Below, one piece after another: positions 11,301 to 20,789 of a stretch of 64,000 nucleotides of DNA (position 1 is its first letter; every line of letters begins with the position of its first letter). The stretch covers positions 248,001 through 312,000 of the forward strand of contig NZ_JASSVS010000005.1 of the NCBI RefSeq assembly GCF_030250645.1, read 5' to 3'. The stretch is from Marinobacter azerbaijanicus. Its GTDB lineage: Bacteria > Pseudomonadota > Gammaproteobacteria > Pseudomonadales > Oleiphilaceae. The notes below the pieces were generated by a model that ran no database searches, was not told the DNA's origin, and saw nothing but the letters and a program-made list of their open reading frames with translations. A program made the translations under genes and the position numbers.

Positions 11301-11534
11301 CTCGGCCGGCGTGGCTATGGCGCTTTCCACCTCGCGGGTACTGGCGCCGGGAAACGCCACCATGATGTCGGCCATGGTGACGTCAATCTGGGGCTCTTCT
11401 TCTTTCGGAGTAACGACCACCGCCAGAACACCGAGAATAATCGCCAGAATGCCAAGCAGGGGCGTCAGATGGTTGTTCTGGAAAACACGGGCGATGGCGC
11501 CAGACGGGCCGACAGGCGGTAGGTCCCGGCTCAC
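8304..11534 (-). CDS. RND efflux transporter permease (AcrB family), second system
   Basis: A 1076-residue RND pump that diverges clearly from the one at 2.6-5.7 kb. After an N-terminal helix (about residues 27-45) comes the sequence VTPKEEEPQIDVTMADIMV, seen in a subgroup of putative RND exporters. The central helices carry GILVDDGIVITENINRRIR with the paired aspartates for proton coupling, and the C-terminal helices include IALAGIIVRNSILLVVFIR. The start overlaps the adjacent adaptor stop by four bases. It ends stop-to-stop with the diguanylate cyclase gene with no intergenic bases. The substrate cannot be inferred. Confidence 0.92.
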   Translation of the reverse strand: MSRDLPPVGPSGAIARVFQNNHLTPLLGILAIILGVLAVVVTPKEEEPQIDVTMADIMVAFPGASTREVESAIATPAEQVMSEIKGVEHVYSVSRQGQAVITVQFEVGIPRQEALVRLYNQVYSNQDWLPANLGATQPLIKPKGIDDVPVMTLTLYDPVNGHTGEELTRLAHMLEVALKRVPGTRDIYTTGGIPDRVDIRFDPALLAGFNLTVEDIRHALAAANASSQEARVTRDNLSIPVQAGTLLESVGDVRRLVVGMHNGAAVYLEDVADISRGGTVPDQSVMTGFGPAQEDGTAGQPGDVYPAVTLAIAKKPGENAVNITTAIEERLEQLRNRALPEGIEVLVTRDYGVTASQKARKLITDLISATLCVVLLVLAAMGWRQALIVGLAVLITLLLTLVFSWAWGFTLNRVSLFALIFSIGILVDDGIVITENINRRIRNSRLPVKDIIPLAVDEVGTPTIMASLTIMAALIPMAFVSGLMGPYMSPIPINASAGMVLSQIVAFVVAPWLAFRLLKHKKGEMAAEADEASSSADGVSPLSLRIFQTVLSPFLGDHHWRRRLLGLGVVGLTIAAASLPVFLAVILKMLPFDNKSELQVVVDMPERTPMEQTQRVLMEMGRYLETVEEVANWQTYAGTASPINFNGLVRQYYLRGDPYQGDIQINLSHEDNRDRQSHDIAQSLRAPMTEIGDRYGASVKIVEVPPGPPVLSPVVAEIYAVNEFRRAELARNVAEGMAEVEGLVDIDTTLEAPTRQWEVVVDRDRAARLGVSQAQVVSALQTALGGSGVSFLHDDHAKYPVPIRVILDEGDKAQPSVLLSLNVRSRSGNLVPLASIAEVREADWMGAIYHKDLLPVTYVTADMAGDIDSPLYGMFAMVDRLKQQEGAPEQYFIDQPPLPEKGTLKWDGEWQITYETFRDMGAAYSVGIFMIFVLLVAQFRSYILPLVIMAPIPLTLIGIMPGHALLGREFTATSMIGMIALAGIIVRNSILLVVFIRQLIDEGMELDRAVVLAGAVRIKPIALTAISAMVGAYFILNDPIFNGLAISLIFGLAMSTLLTVVVVPLLYYTLARCRWV

Positions 11535-12580
11535 GGATTCGCCTCCCCGCCTGACTCAATAACAGGATTCAGTCGGTCGCTGCCGACCAGCTCCGAAGGG
11601 TTGTTAACCACCCGCTCACCCTCACTGAGTCCGGCGAGGATCTCAAGCCGGCCGTTGTCCCGAATCCCTGTGCGCACCTGACGCAGCCGGGGCCGATCCT
11701 GATCATCAAGCACAAACACCGCCCTCAGTTCGCTGCGATGAATCAGGCTGCTCACAGGCACCCAGAGAGCCTCACGGCTGGCCACCGGAACGCCGACTTT
11801 CACAAGCATGCCGGGAAACAGGGACCCGTTAGGCTCACTCAGGCGCATCCGTAGCCGAAAGGTATGGGTTTGTGGATCGGCGTAGGGGTAGAACGTCATT
11901 TCACCGGTTTCCAGCACCCGGCCGTCTGTGAGGGTAACCATCGCCTGGCGCTCGGTGCGCGCCAGTTCTGCGTACTTCTGTGGCAGGTCGACCACAACCC
12001 TGAGCTGCTCCAGGGACAGCCCGCTGAGCAGAGGCTGACCGGGGTTTACAGACTCACCCACTTCCACATGGCGTTCGGTAAGAATGCCGCCGTAGGGCGC
12101 CACCACCCGGGTGTAGGACAACTGCTCCTGTGCTTCGGAAACCGCACCTCTGGCGCGCTCCACTCTTGCCTGGGCGGCAGCAAGATTGTTGCGGGCCTGG
12201 TCAAACTCCTGGCGGGAAACCAGCCCCCGCTCGTGAACCGCCTCGATGCGCTCAAATCGTTGCCGCGCATCCGAGAGCACGGCTTCCGCCTCTTCCAGCC
12301 CCGCCTCGGCCTGACGTAACCGGGAGCGTTGCTCACTATCCTCGAGCTGGACAATCAGGTCACCGGCGGCCACCGAGTCGTCAACGTCAAATGGCAGTCT
12401 TTGCACCGTACCGCTTGTCTGGGCCGAGACGGTGCTTTGCTGAACGGCTTCAATGACGCCATCCAGATGAACGGTTTCGTGGAATGAGCTTCTCTCGACT
12501 CGTTCAAAGACGAGTTCCGCGGCAGCCAAAGCAGGCATCAGGAGCAACAGGGTGACAAAAAGGCGACCGGGATGACGCAT
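11531..12580 (-). CDS. RND periplasmic adaptor, second system
   Basis: A 349-residue adaptor for the RND pump downstream. An N-terminal signal segment (about residues 1-21, ending ALAAAE) is followed by a lipoyl half (DGVIEAVQQSTVSAQTSGTV), a helical hairpin at about residues 75-150, the second lipoyl half (VVAPYGGILTERHVEVGESV) and a beta-barrel region. GAGG lies six bases before the ATG. Its last codons overlap the pump start by four bases. Together with the pump it forms a two-gene operon without an outer-membrane factor. Confidence 0.9.
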   Translation of the reverse strand: MRHPGRLFVTLLLLMPALAAAELVFERVERSSFHETVHLDGVIEAVQQSTVSAQTSGTVQRLPFDVDDSVAAGDLIVQLEDSEQRSRLRQAEAGLEEAEAVLSDARQRFERIEAVHERGLVSRQEFDQARNNLAAAQARVERARGAVSEAQEQLSYTRVVAPYGGILTERHVEVGESVNPGQPLLSGLSLEQLRVVVDLPQKYAELARTERQAMVTLTDGRVLETGEMTFYPYADPQTHTFRLRMRLSEPNGSLFPGMLVKVGVPVASREALWVPVSSLIHRSELRAVFVLDDQDRPRLRQVRTGIRDNGRLEILAGLSEGERVVNNPSELVGSDRLNPVIESGGEANP

Positions 12581-12663
12581 GCCGACCTCGCAGAAAGGTT
12601 ATAAGAATATTCCATTCGTTAATCGAAGTTTAACAGGGAGCCATTGATCTTACATTGAGTAAG
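12581..12663 (-). promoter_or_regulatory. Promoter region of the second RND operon, with a small dyad
   Basis: The AT-rich stretch before the adaptor start holds an imperfect -10-like element and a dyad GTTAA-N7-TTAAC at 12618-12634. Such a dyad could be the operator of a TetR-type repressor, but none is encoded nearby. This is weak evidence. Confidence 0.2.
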
Positions 12664-12666
12664 GAC

Positions 12667-12704
12667 AAAAAAACCCCGGGTGGAGGAGTTGGTTCCACCC
12701 GGGG
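12667..12704 (-). terminator. Rho-independent terminator of the copper-receptor gene
   Basis: A perfect 11-bp stem (12674-12684 with 12694-12704, CCCCGGGTGGA and its complement) with a nine-base loop. On the minus strand it is followed by seven T residues (12673-12667). It lies 51 bases after the stop of the receptor gene and separates it from the RND operon. Confidence 0.9.
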
Positions 12705-12755
12705 CAGAATGTCACCCGCCGGCTATGAGCAGCGGGTAACCGCCATAATCATGAT

Positions 12756-14744
12756 TTACCAACGTGCCGTGAGGGCTGCACGAACGGTACGGCCAGGCTC
12801 GTTGACCTTGAAGAACTCCTCGCCCAAAGCATCGGACTTACTCACGTGGGGCGCCCAGGTCTTATCGAACACATTGTCCAGGGCCCAGGTAAAACTCAGG
12901 TTCGCCATCACAGGGTGGGTCCCGGACAGGTTGAATACGCCGTAGCCAGGAGAAGTCCCGGGGTCAAGGTCTGACTCTTCATCAATACGATCCTGTCGCC
13001 GCGCCACTTGCCACTCGGCTGCCAGGGAGTGCCCCTGATGAGTCCACGCCAGAGTCTGAATAAACTGAACCGGTGGAATTCGGGGCAGAGGCTTGTCGGC
13101 ATCGCGGTTCTCACCACGCACAGACGCCAGCTTGCTGCTGGTGCTCCAGGGGCCATTACCCCAGCCCAACTCACCCTCTACGCCAAACAGCCGCGCACTG
13201 ATATTGGTGTAGCGATCCTGCGAACGCAGCACGTAGTCATCCACCTGATCCATCCATAGGGCCGGACGCCAGCTCCAGTTGCCTTCGCGACCGGAGACAC
13301 TGATCTGCAGTTTGTTGTGCTTTTCTGTATCCAGACCCGGATTACCAACCCATTCATCCTTCTTGTTGACGTAGCGTTCCGTCACACCCGGGCTGCGAAC
13401 ACTGTGGCTTGCCAGAACATCCAGGCTTCTGCCCGGAGCATAACGCCACTCGCTGCTTATGAAGCCACTGAAGTTATCGTCCACGGCCTCGGTATTGGTG
13501 GTCTGATACTCACTTTCATACCGGTCCAACGCACTGGCCCCGCCCATTGCGGAAAGATGGGCCCTGGCTGCATCCATTTCCACCCGGTCGTATCGGATAC
13601 CACCACCCAGTTGCAGGCCTGGCTGGATACGGGTGAACTGCTCAAAAAACACACCTGTGCGATCCCGCTTAACGTCGGGCCACAGGTATGACACCACAAT
13701 ACCCTTGCCCACATTGTTCAGTGTCGCATCCCAGTCATTGGTCTCGTGATCAACGCCAAAGGCCCAGTCGGTCCGATCACTCGCCCGCTGATCCAGAGTC
13801 AGCCGGACACCCTGGGTACGTGTTTCAGAGGCCGTCAGCATTTTCATGGGCATCCCCATCTTCACCGGCGGCTCGCGAAGGCTGAAGTTGTCCATTACAT
13901 GATCAACATCCGCCTGCCAGGTCATCAGGTTCCAGTCACCATCAGCAACCGGCCCACCCAATTCCAGGCGATACAGATCCGTGTCGGTTTTCGGCGCATC
14001 CATACCCCGGCCCGGAAAACTGACATCCCGCTCTTCCTGCCGGCTGGTCATGCCCCTGATATACAATCCATTATCCGCAGTCCAGGCGGCATCCAGACGA
14101 CCTTCGGTATTTTCGTAGGAGCTGCGAATTTCCCTGCCATCGCCGTCTTCGTAATCGTCGGCCTGGTCATGGCCGCCAGCCATGCGTATGTATGCGTTCC
14201 TGTCACCTGCAGCCACGCTGCCATTGACCAGCCGGCCGTCACCATTATCGGAGCCGCCCAGAGTCAGGTGTCCAGTTGTGCGGTTGTCATCAGCAAAGGA
14301 AGGCGCCGCTGTGGTCGACACGATCTGGCCGCCGGCGACTGGTCCCCAGCGCAGGGTGTGGTTACCGGTGCGAACGTCGAGCACGGGAGCCAGTGCCGTG
14401 CTCAGACGACTGGTCGGAGGATCCATTCGGCTCGGACAGGCCCCCTCAACGCGCATACCATCGAGCAAAACATCCACCCTCTCTTCACTCTGGCCACGGA
14501 TCACCGGTTCCAGGCCCCGTCCTCCCATACGGGACAGCGATACCGAGGCGCTGGAAGACAAACGCTCAACCGGTTCAGACTGAACCGCCGCCTCGGACAG
14601 CCGGGCCGCCTCAGCTGACTGGCCTTCAGTCACCCGGATCAGCAAAGCGCCGTCTTCTGTGTCACTCTGCCCATAGGCAAGGGAGGTGGCGGCACAACCA
14701 GCCAGAGCCAGGCTGATACAACGTGCCAGAGGGTTCTTTATCAT
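12756..14744 (-). CDS. TonB-dependent copper receptor, OprC/NosA family
   Basis: A 662-residue outer-membrane receptor predicted to bind and import copper. It has a signal peptide ending near residue 25 (SLAYG), a plug domain with VIRGQSEERVDVLLDGMRVE, and a 22-strand barrel ending in the C-terminal Trp typical of outer-membrane proteins. The two halves of the copper site described for Pseudomonas OprC are visible: CxxxM as Cys103-Pro-Ser-Arg-Met107 and HxM as His282-Val-Met284. A Met-rich patch (KMGMPMKM, about 292-300) lies just after. AAGGA sits nine bases ahead of the ATG, and a strong terminator follows. The gene is monocistronic and no nos genes are adjacent. Confidence 0.85.
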   Translation of the reverse strand: MIKNPLARCISLALAGCAATSLAYGQSDTEDGALLIRVTEGQSAEAARLSEAAVQSEPVERLSSSASVSLSRMGGRGLEPVIRGQSEERVDVLLDGMRVEGACPSRMDPPTSRLSTALAPVLDVRTGNHTLRWGPVAGGQIVSTTAAPSFADDNRTTGHLTLGGSDNGDGRLVNGSVAAGDRNAYIRMAGGHDQADDYEDGDGREIRSSYENTEGRLDAAWTADNGLYIRGMTSRQEERDVSFPGRGMDAPKTDTDLYRLELGGPVADGDWNLMTWQADVDHVMDNFSLREPPVKMGMPMKMLTASETRTQGVRLTLDQRASDRTDWAFGVDHETNDWDATLNNVGKGIVVSYLWPDVKRDRTGVFFEQFTRIQPGLQLGGGIRYDRVEMDAARAHLSAMGGASALDRYESEYQTTNTEAVDDNFSGFISSEWRYAPGRSLDVLASHSVRSPGVTERYVNKKDEWVGNPGLDTEKHNKLQISVSGREGNWSWRPALWMDQVDDYVLRSQDRYTNISARLFGVEGELGWGNGPWSTSSKLASVRGENRDADKPLPRIPPVQFIQTLAWTHQGHSLAAEWQVARRQDRIDEESDLDPGTSPGYGVFNLSGTHPVMANLSFTWALDNVFDKTWAPHVSKSDALGEEFFKVNEPGRTVRAALTARW

Positions 14745-14859
14745 GGGGGTGGATCCTTGCTACTGCATTCATCGTTGGGGGTCAGAAACACTGGTGAGAA
14801 TTGTATGGTGCGGAACCCAGTCTGGCTTGAGACACAATGCCGCACCCACTTGGAGGTAG

Positions 14860-16344
<1,485 letters not shown>

Positions 16345-16351
16345 TCCTGCC

Positions 16352-18928
16352 ATGACCAGCAAAGAACCTCTCCAGTCCTCAGACCGGGTATCCACCGGAC
16401 TGCCCGGACTGGATGAGGTTCTGGATGGCCTGCGCATTGGCGATAATGTGGTCTGGCGCGTATCGGACCTCAACGATTATCGTCGCTTCGTGTTCCCCTT
16501 CCTGGATGCCGCCGCCGAAACTGGCCGTCAGATCATATATCTCCGCTTCGGCCAGCATCCCCCAATCATCGAGCAGCACCCCGCCGTTCGCACTATTGAG
16601 ATCGATGCTCTCGGGGGATTTGAGAGTTTTACCAGCCGGGTCTGGCACCTGATTGAACAGCATGGCCGGGGCGCGTTTTACGTATGCGACAGTCTCAGCG
16701 AACTGCTTAATGCATGGGCCACCGACGCCATGGTGGGCAATTTCTTCCGGGTCGTGTGCCCGCTCCTGTTTGAACTGGACACCGTGGCCTGGTTTGCCCT
16801 GCATCCGGACCGGCACTCCCGCATGACCCTGGACCGCATCCGCGAGACCACGCAGGTCATGATCGACATACATCGACATGGCGAGAACGTCCAGATTCAC
16901 CCCATCAAGGCCTGGCTCCGGCAATCCCCAACCATGTTCCTTCCCCACCGGGAGCAGGACGGCCAGTTCCAACCCATTACGGACAGCAGCGATGCCACAC
17001 GGCTTCAGGCCAGCCTGGAGCTGGAACACCTGCATCGCCAGCCACTGCTGGATTACTGGGACCGCCTGTTCCAGGAAGCCAGCCGGGCACTGTCGGAACA
17101 GGATGCAGACTGCATTGCCGACCTGCAGGAGCAGGTGTTACAGGTGCTGATCAGCCGGGAGCCACAGATTCTGGCGCTGGCACGGCGCTACCTGTCACTG
17201 GAGGACCTGCTGGGCATCCGCAGCCGGCTGGTGGGCAGTGGCTACATAGGCGGCAAGGCTACCGGCATGTTGATTGCCCGCAATATCCTGCTCAAGGAAG
17301 CACCGGAGCTGTGGCAGCAGAACCTGGAACCACACGACTCCTGCTATCTCGGAACCGATGCCTACTACGCCTTTCTGGTACACAACGGACTGTGGCCGGC
17401 AATCATGCGCCAGCGCTCGAAAGCCGGCTATCTGACAGAGGCCCCGGCGCTGAGAGACGGCATACAGGAGGGCCGGTTCCCCGATGAAATCCGCTCCGAG
17501 CTGGAGCGGCTGCTGGATCATTATGGCCAGTATCCCATTCTGGTGCGCTCTTCGAGTCTGCAGGAGGACGGTTTCGGCAATGCTTTTGCCGGAAAATACG
17601 ACAGTGTGTTCCTGGTTAACCAGGGCGCCCCGGAACAAAGGCTGGAGGCTCTGGAAGATGCCATTCGGCAGGTCTATGCCTCGTCGATGAGCGAGGATGC
17701 TCTACGCTACCGGCAACAGCGCGGTCTGGACCAGCGCGAAGAACCCATGGCTTTGCTGATCCAGCGGGTCAATGGTCGCTTTCATGGCCGTTACTACCTG
17801 CCGGACGCCGCGGGAGTTGGGGTGTCCCGTAATACATTTGCCTGGGATAGCACCATGGACCCGAAGGCCGGCATGGTAAGGCTGGTGATGGGGCTGGGCA
17901 CCCGGGCGGTTGACCGGATTGAAGGCGATCATGCCTGTGTGATGGCTCTGGACCATCCCAACCGGCAGCCCTTCCGCAACCAGGACGAGTCCTACCGATA
18001 CTCCCAACACCTGGTGGACCTACTGGATCTCCAGCAAGGCGCGCTGGAAACACGCCCCCTCAGTGAGGTGCTGGAAAATACAACCGACCTGCCTGTGGAA
18101 CATCTGGCTGAAGTGGACCGGGCCGCCACCACACGTGCCGAACAAATCGGGCTGAAGGGGCCGGTCTGGCGCCTGACGTTCCGGCCACTGGTGCAAAAGG
18201 GGGCCTTCATTTCAAGGTTATCCGATCTGCTACAAACACTCGAAGCTGCCTATCGACACCCCGTGGATGTGGAATTCACCCTGCACCTGGACGAACAGGG
18301 CGACCCGGCTTTCAATCTGGTGCAATGTCGGCCGCTGGCCACCGTGGGAGAAGCCGGGCCGGTACCTATTCCGGACAGAGTGCCAGAGGAAAGGATTCTG
18401 TTCCGCACGGAAGGCCACTTTATGGGAGGCAATATCAACCTTGCCATTCAGCGTGTGATTCGAGTGGATGCGGCCATCTATGCCACCCTCAGCACCACCC
18501 AGCGCTACGAGGTGGCCCGGCTGGTGGGCGAGCATGTCCGCTCATCCAAAACCCCGACAATGCTGATCGGCCCCGGACGCTGGGGCACTACCAGCCCGGA
18601 GCTGGGGGTTCCCGTGCGTTTTTCAGACATTGCTGGCGTAGCCGCCCTGGTGGAAGTGTCGGAGAAGGCGGGCCATATGGTGCCGGATCTGTCCTACGGC
18701 TCGCACTTTTTCCAGGACCTGGTGGAAACCGGCATTGCCTACGCCGCCCTGTTTCCTGAAAACAGCCATTGCCAGTATCATCCGGAGCACCTGGATAGCC
18801 CATCGCTTCCGGCAGGGCAACCCCCCTCACCGGATGCCGCATTGCGGATTCATGATCTCGACCACCGACAGCTTCAACTGAGGGGAGATATCGTCCGCCA
18901 GACACTGATCTGCTTTTTCACAGATTGA
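16352..18928 (+). CDS. PEP/pyruvate-binding (PPDK-N) protein with degenerate KaiC-like N-terminus
   Basis: An 858-residue cytoplasmic protein of unknown function. Residues 1-210 resemble a KaiC/RadA RecA-fold domain (STGLPGLDEVLDGLRIGDNV), but where a GxxGxGKT Walker A should follow there is GDNVVWRVSDLN, so ATP hydrolysis by this domain is unlikely. Residues 290-670 carry the ATP-grasp fold of PEP synthase/pyruvate phosphate dikinase: GGKATGMLIARNIL and VRSSSLQEDGFGNAFAGKYDSVF are the nucleotide-binding elements. The swivelling phospho-histidine domain and the PEP/pyruvate TIM barrel are both missing. A C-terminal block has GPGRWGTTSPELGVPV and SYGSHFFQDLVE. It lies seven bases after gdhA. 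It may be a phosphotransferase or regulator tied to nitrogen or carbon state, but this is inference. Confidence 0.75.
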   Translation: MTSKEPLQSSDRVSTGLPGLDEVLDGLRIGDNVVWRVSDLNDYRRFVFPFLDAAAETGRQIIYLRFGQHPPIIEQHPAVRTIEIDALGGFESFTSRVWHLIEQHGRGAFYVCDSLSELLNAWATDAMVGNFFRVVCPLLFELDTVAWFALHPDRHSRMTLDRIRETTQVMIDIHRHGENVQIHPIKAWLRQSPTMFLPHREQDGQFQPITDSSDATRLQASLELEHLHRQPLLDYWDRLFQEASRALSEQDADCIADLQEQVLQVLISREPQILALARRYLSLEDLLGIRSRLVGSGYIGGKATGMLIARNILLKEAPELWQQNLEPHDSCYLGTDAYYAFLVHNGLWPAIMRQRSKAGYLTEAPALRDGIQEGRFPDEIRSELERLLDHYGQYPILVRSSSLQEDGFGNAFAGKYDSVFLVNQGAPEQRLEALEDAIRQVYASSMSEDALRYRQQRGLDQREEPMALLIQRVNGRFHGRYYLPDAAGVGVSRNTFAWDSTMDPKAGMVRLVMGLGTRAVDRIEGDHACVMALDHPNRQPFRNQDESYRYSQHLVDLLDLQQGALETRPLSEVLENTTDLPVEHLAEVDRAATTRAEQIGLKGPVWRLTFRPLVQKGAFISRLSDLLQTLEAAYRHPVDVEFTLHLDEQGDPAFNLVQCRPLATVGEAGPVPIPDRVPEERILFRTEGHFMGGNINLAIQRVIRVDAAIYATLSTTQRYEVARLVGEHVRSSKTPTMLIGPGRWGTTSPELGVPVRFSDIAGVAALVEVSEKAGHMVPDLSYGSHFFQDLVETGIAYAALFPENSHCQYHPEHLDSPSLPAGQPPSPDAALRIHDLDHRQLQLRGDIVRQTLICFFTD

Positions 18929-18991
18929 CCCCGGACAATCAAAAACACAGTTTCTGACCGATTTCCGGCGCCTGCTGTTAAAATCCCGGCC

Positions 18992-20254
18992 ATGGAATGG
19001 CTCACCCACTCACAAACCGGTTTCCAACAGTCTGCCCGCTATCTGCTGGGGATGCGACTGGCCCTCGTCGCCCTTCTGCTGATTGCGGTTGCCGTTGCTG
19101 AAACCATGGTACCCCTTGCACATCGGGCCGAGGCCCTGATCGTGTGCCTGGCTTATGCCGTTGTGGCAACGCTGGGCTGGCTCTGGTTTACCCGGCGGCC
19201 ACCCCGCTCCGCCACGACGGTCAGTCTGGCCCTGACCACCGATCTGCTGCTGATTGGCGCCTGGCTATACCTCACCGGTGGTTATACCAACCCACTGGTT
19301 TCCCTGTTGCTGCTGCCGATTGCCGTTACCATCATCCTTGTACCTCTGGTCCAGAGCATCGCTGTTACCGTTGCCGGAGTAGCGATCTACACCTCTCTGG
19401 TAATCTGGCATACGCCGGTTGCCCATGAACAGCATGGTGCCGATCTGGCGCAACTGCATCTGGTGGGTATGTGGATTACCTTTGCCATCACCGCTGCCAT
19501 TCTACTCCTCGTTGTCGGCACACTCGCCCGGCGGATGCGCCAACAGCAGTCCCAGCTGGCACAGATACGGGAAACCCGACTAAGGGACGAGCAGATCATC
19601 GCCCTGGGGCTTTCCGCCGCTGCCGTTGCCCACCGTCTGGGCACGCCTCTGAACACCATGAGCCTCCTGATCGAGGAGATGAAATCCGTCCTGTCTGGCA
19701 ATAACCTCTGCGCCGACGACCTGTCCCTTATGGAAAGCCAGCTTGGGCTGTGCAGCAACCACCTGCGCCAGCTGTCCACTGCTGCCATGCAGGCCAGGGC
19801 CGCCCAACTGGAAACGCTTCCGCTCCATTTCTGGATGATGCGCCTGAGGGAATCCGCCACCCTGCTTTGGCCATCCGCTCCGATTCACTGGCAGGCTCCG
19901 TTTCCTGATACACCGGTTGCTGTCGATGCCACCCTGGACCAGGCAGTCCTGAACCTGCTGGCCAACGCTGTCACCGCCAGCCCGGAATGGGTATCGGTCA
20001 GTGCCCATGCAATTGCCGGCAAGCGGATCGAAATCGTTGTGGAGGACCGTGGTGACGGGCTGGATATGTCCCTGCAGGAAACCGCTGGCGATCACGTCGT
20101 CAAGTCAGAGAGAGGGCTTGGCGTTGGCCTGTTTCTCTCCAATGCCACCATCCAGCGTCTTGGCGGCACTCTGAAAGCCAGTGCCGATGAACATGGCACC
20201 ACAATGATCATAGAATTACCGGCGGCAAAGGAATCGGAAACACCCCATGAATGA
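18992..20254 (+). CDS. RegB/PrrB-type redox sensor histidine kinase
   Basis: A 420-residue membrane kinase. It has six helices (about residues 15-180) and a kinase core. The periplasmic-side motif GGYTNPL (about residues 95-101) corresponds to the GGxxNPF quinone-sensing motif of RegB. The H-box is AAVAHRLGTPLNTM with the phosphoacceptor His214, the characteristic RegB form with LGTPL. N- and G-box elements are NLLANAVTASP and GLGVGLFLS. It overlaps the response regulator by eight bases. RegB-type kinases report the redox state of the quinone pool, so control of respiratory or energy genes is expected. Confidence 0.85.
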   Translation: MEWLTHSQTGFQQSARYLLGMRLALVALLLIAVAVAETMVPLAHRAEALIVCLAYAVVATLGWLWFTRRPPRSATTVSLALTTDLLLIGAWLYLTGGYTNPLVSLLLLPIAVTIILVPLVQSIAVTVAGVAIYTSLVIWHTPVAHEQHGADLAQLHLVGMWITFAITAAILLLVVGTLARRMRQQQSQLAQIRETRLRDEQIIALGLSAAAVAHRLGTPLNTMSLLIEEMKSVLSGNNLCADDLSLMESQLGLCSNHLRQLSTAAMQARAAQLETLPLHFWMMRLRESATLLWPSAPIHWQAPFPDTPVAVDATLDQAVLNLLANAVTASPEWVSVSAHAIAGKRIEIVVEDRGDGLDMSLQETAGDHVVKSERGLGVGLFLSNATIQRLGGTLKASADEHGTTMIIELPAAKESETPHE

Positions 20255-20780
20255 CCAACCACCATGGCTACTGATCGACGATGATGAAGCTTTTCTGCAG
20301 GTGCTCCAGCGCTCTCTCGGGCGCCAGGGCATTGGGGCTTTATGTGCCCACAACCCCGAAGAAGCCAAAACGGCACTGGACACCCAGACTGTTCATAAAT
20401 GCGTGCTGGACCTGAACCTTGCCGGGGAAAGCGGGCTGCAGCTGTTGCCGGAACTGCTTTCGCTTGAACCGAATCTGGAAGTGTTGGTACTGACCGGTTA
20501 CGGGAGCATCGCCACGGCGGTTGAGGCAATGCGCAGAGGGGCTATCAACTACCTCTGCAAACCGGTTACGCTAAACCAGCTGATGGCGGGTTTTGAGCCA
20601 CTGAACAACCAACCGGATCTACGCAGGAAACCTCCGTCGGTTGAGGAGATGGAGCGAGAACACATTCAGCGGGTTCTGAACGAACATAACGGCAACGTAT
20701 CCTCAACAGCAAGAGCCCTTAACATGCACAGAAGGACTCTGCAGAGAAAGTTGCAGAAACACTCGCATTGGCGAAACTAG
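20247..20780 (+). CDS. RegA/PrrA/ActR-type response regulator
   Basis: A 177-residue regulator paired with the RegB-type kinase. The receiver domain (residues 1-120) has the acidic pocket Asp11/Asp12, the phosphorylation site Asp55 (CVLDLNLAG) and Lys in CKPVTL. A short linker is followed by a Fis-type helix-turn-helix (HIQRVLNEHNGNVSSTARALN, with RRTLQRKL as recognition helix), the standard RegA arrangement. It is translationally coupled to the kinase by the eight-base overlap. A c-di-GMP enzyme gene starts nine bases after its stop, suggesting a third member of the operon. Confidence 0.88.
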   Translation: MNDQPPWLLIDDDEAFLQVLQRSLGRQGIGALCAHNPEEAKTALDTQTVHKCVLDLNLAGESGLQLLPELLSLEPNLEVLVLTGYGSIATAVEAMRRGAINYLCKPVTLNQLMAGFEPLNNQPDLRRKPPSVEEMEREHIQRVLNEHNGNVSSTARALNMHRRTLQRKLQKHSHWRN

Positions 20781-20789
20781 CTGGTGATT

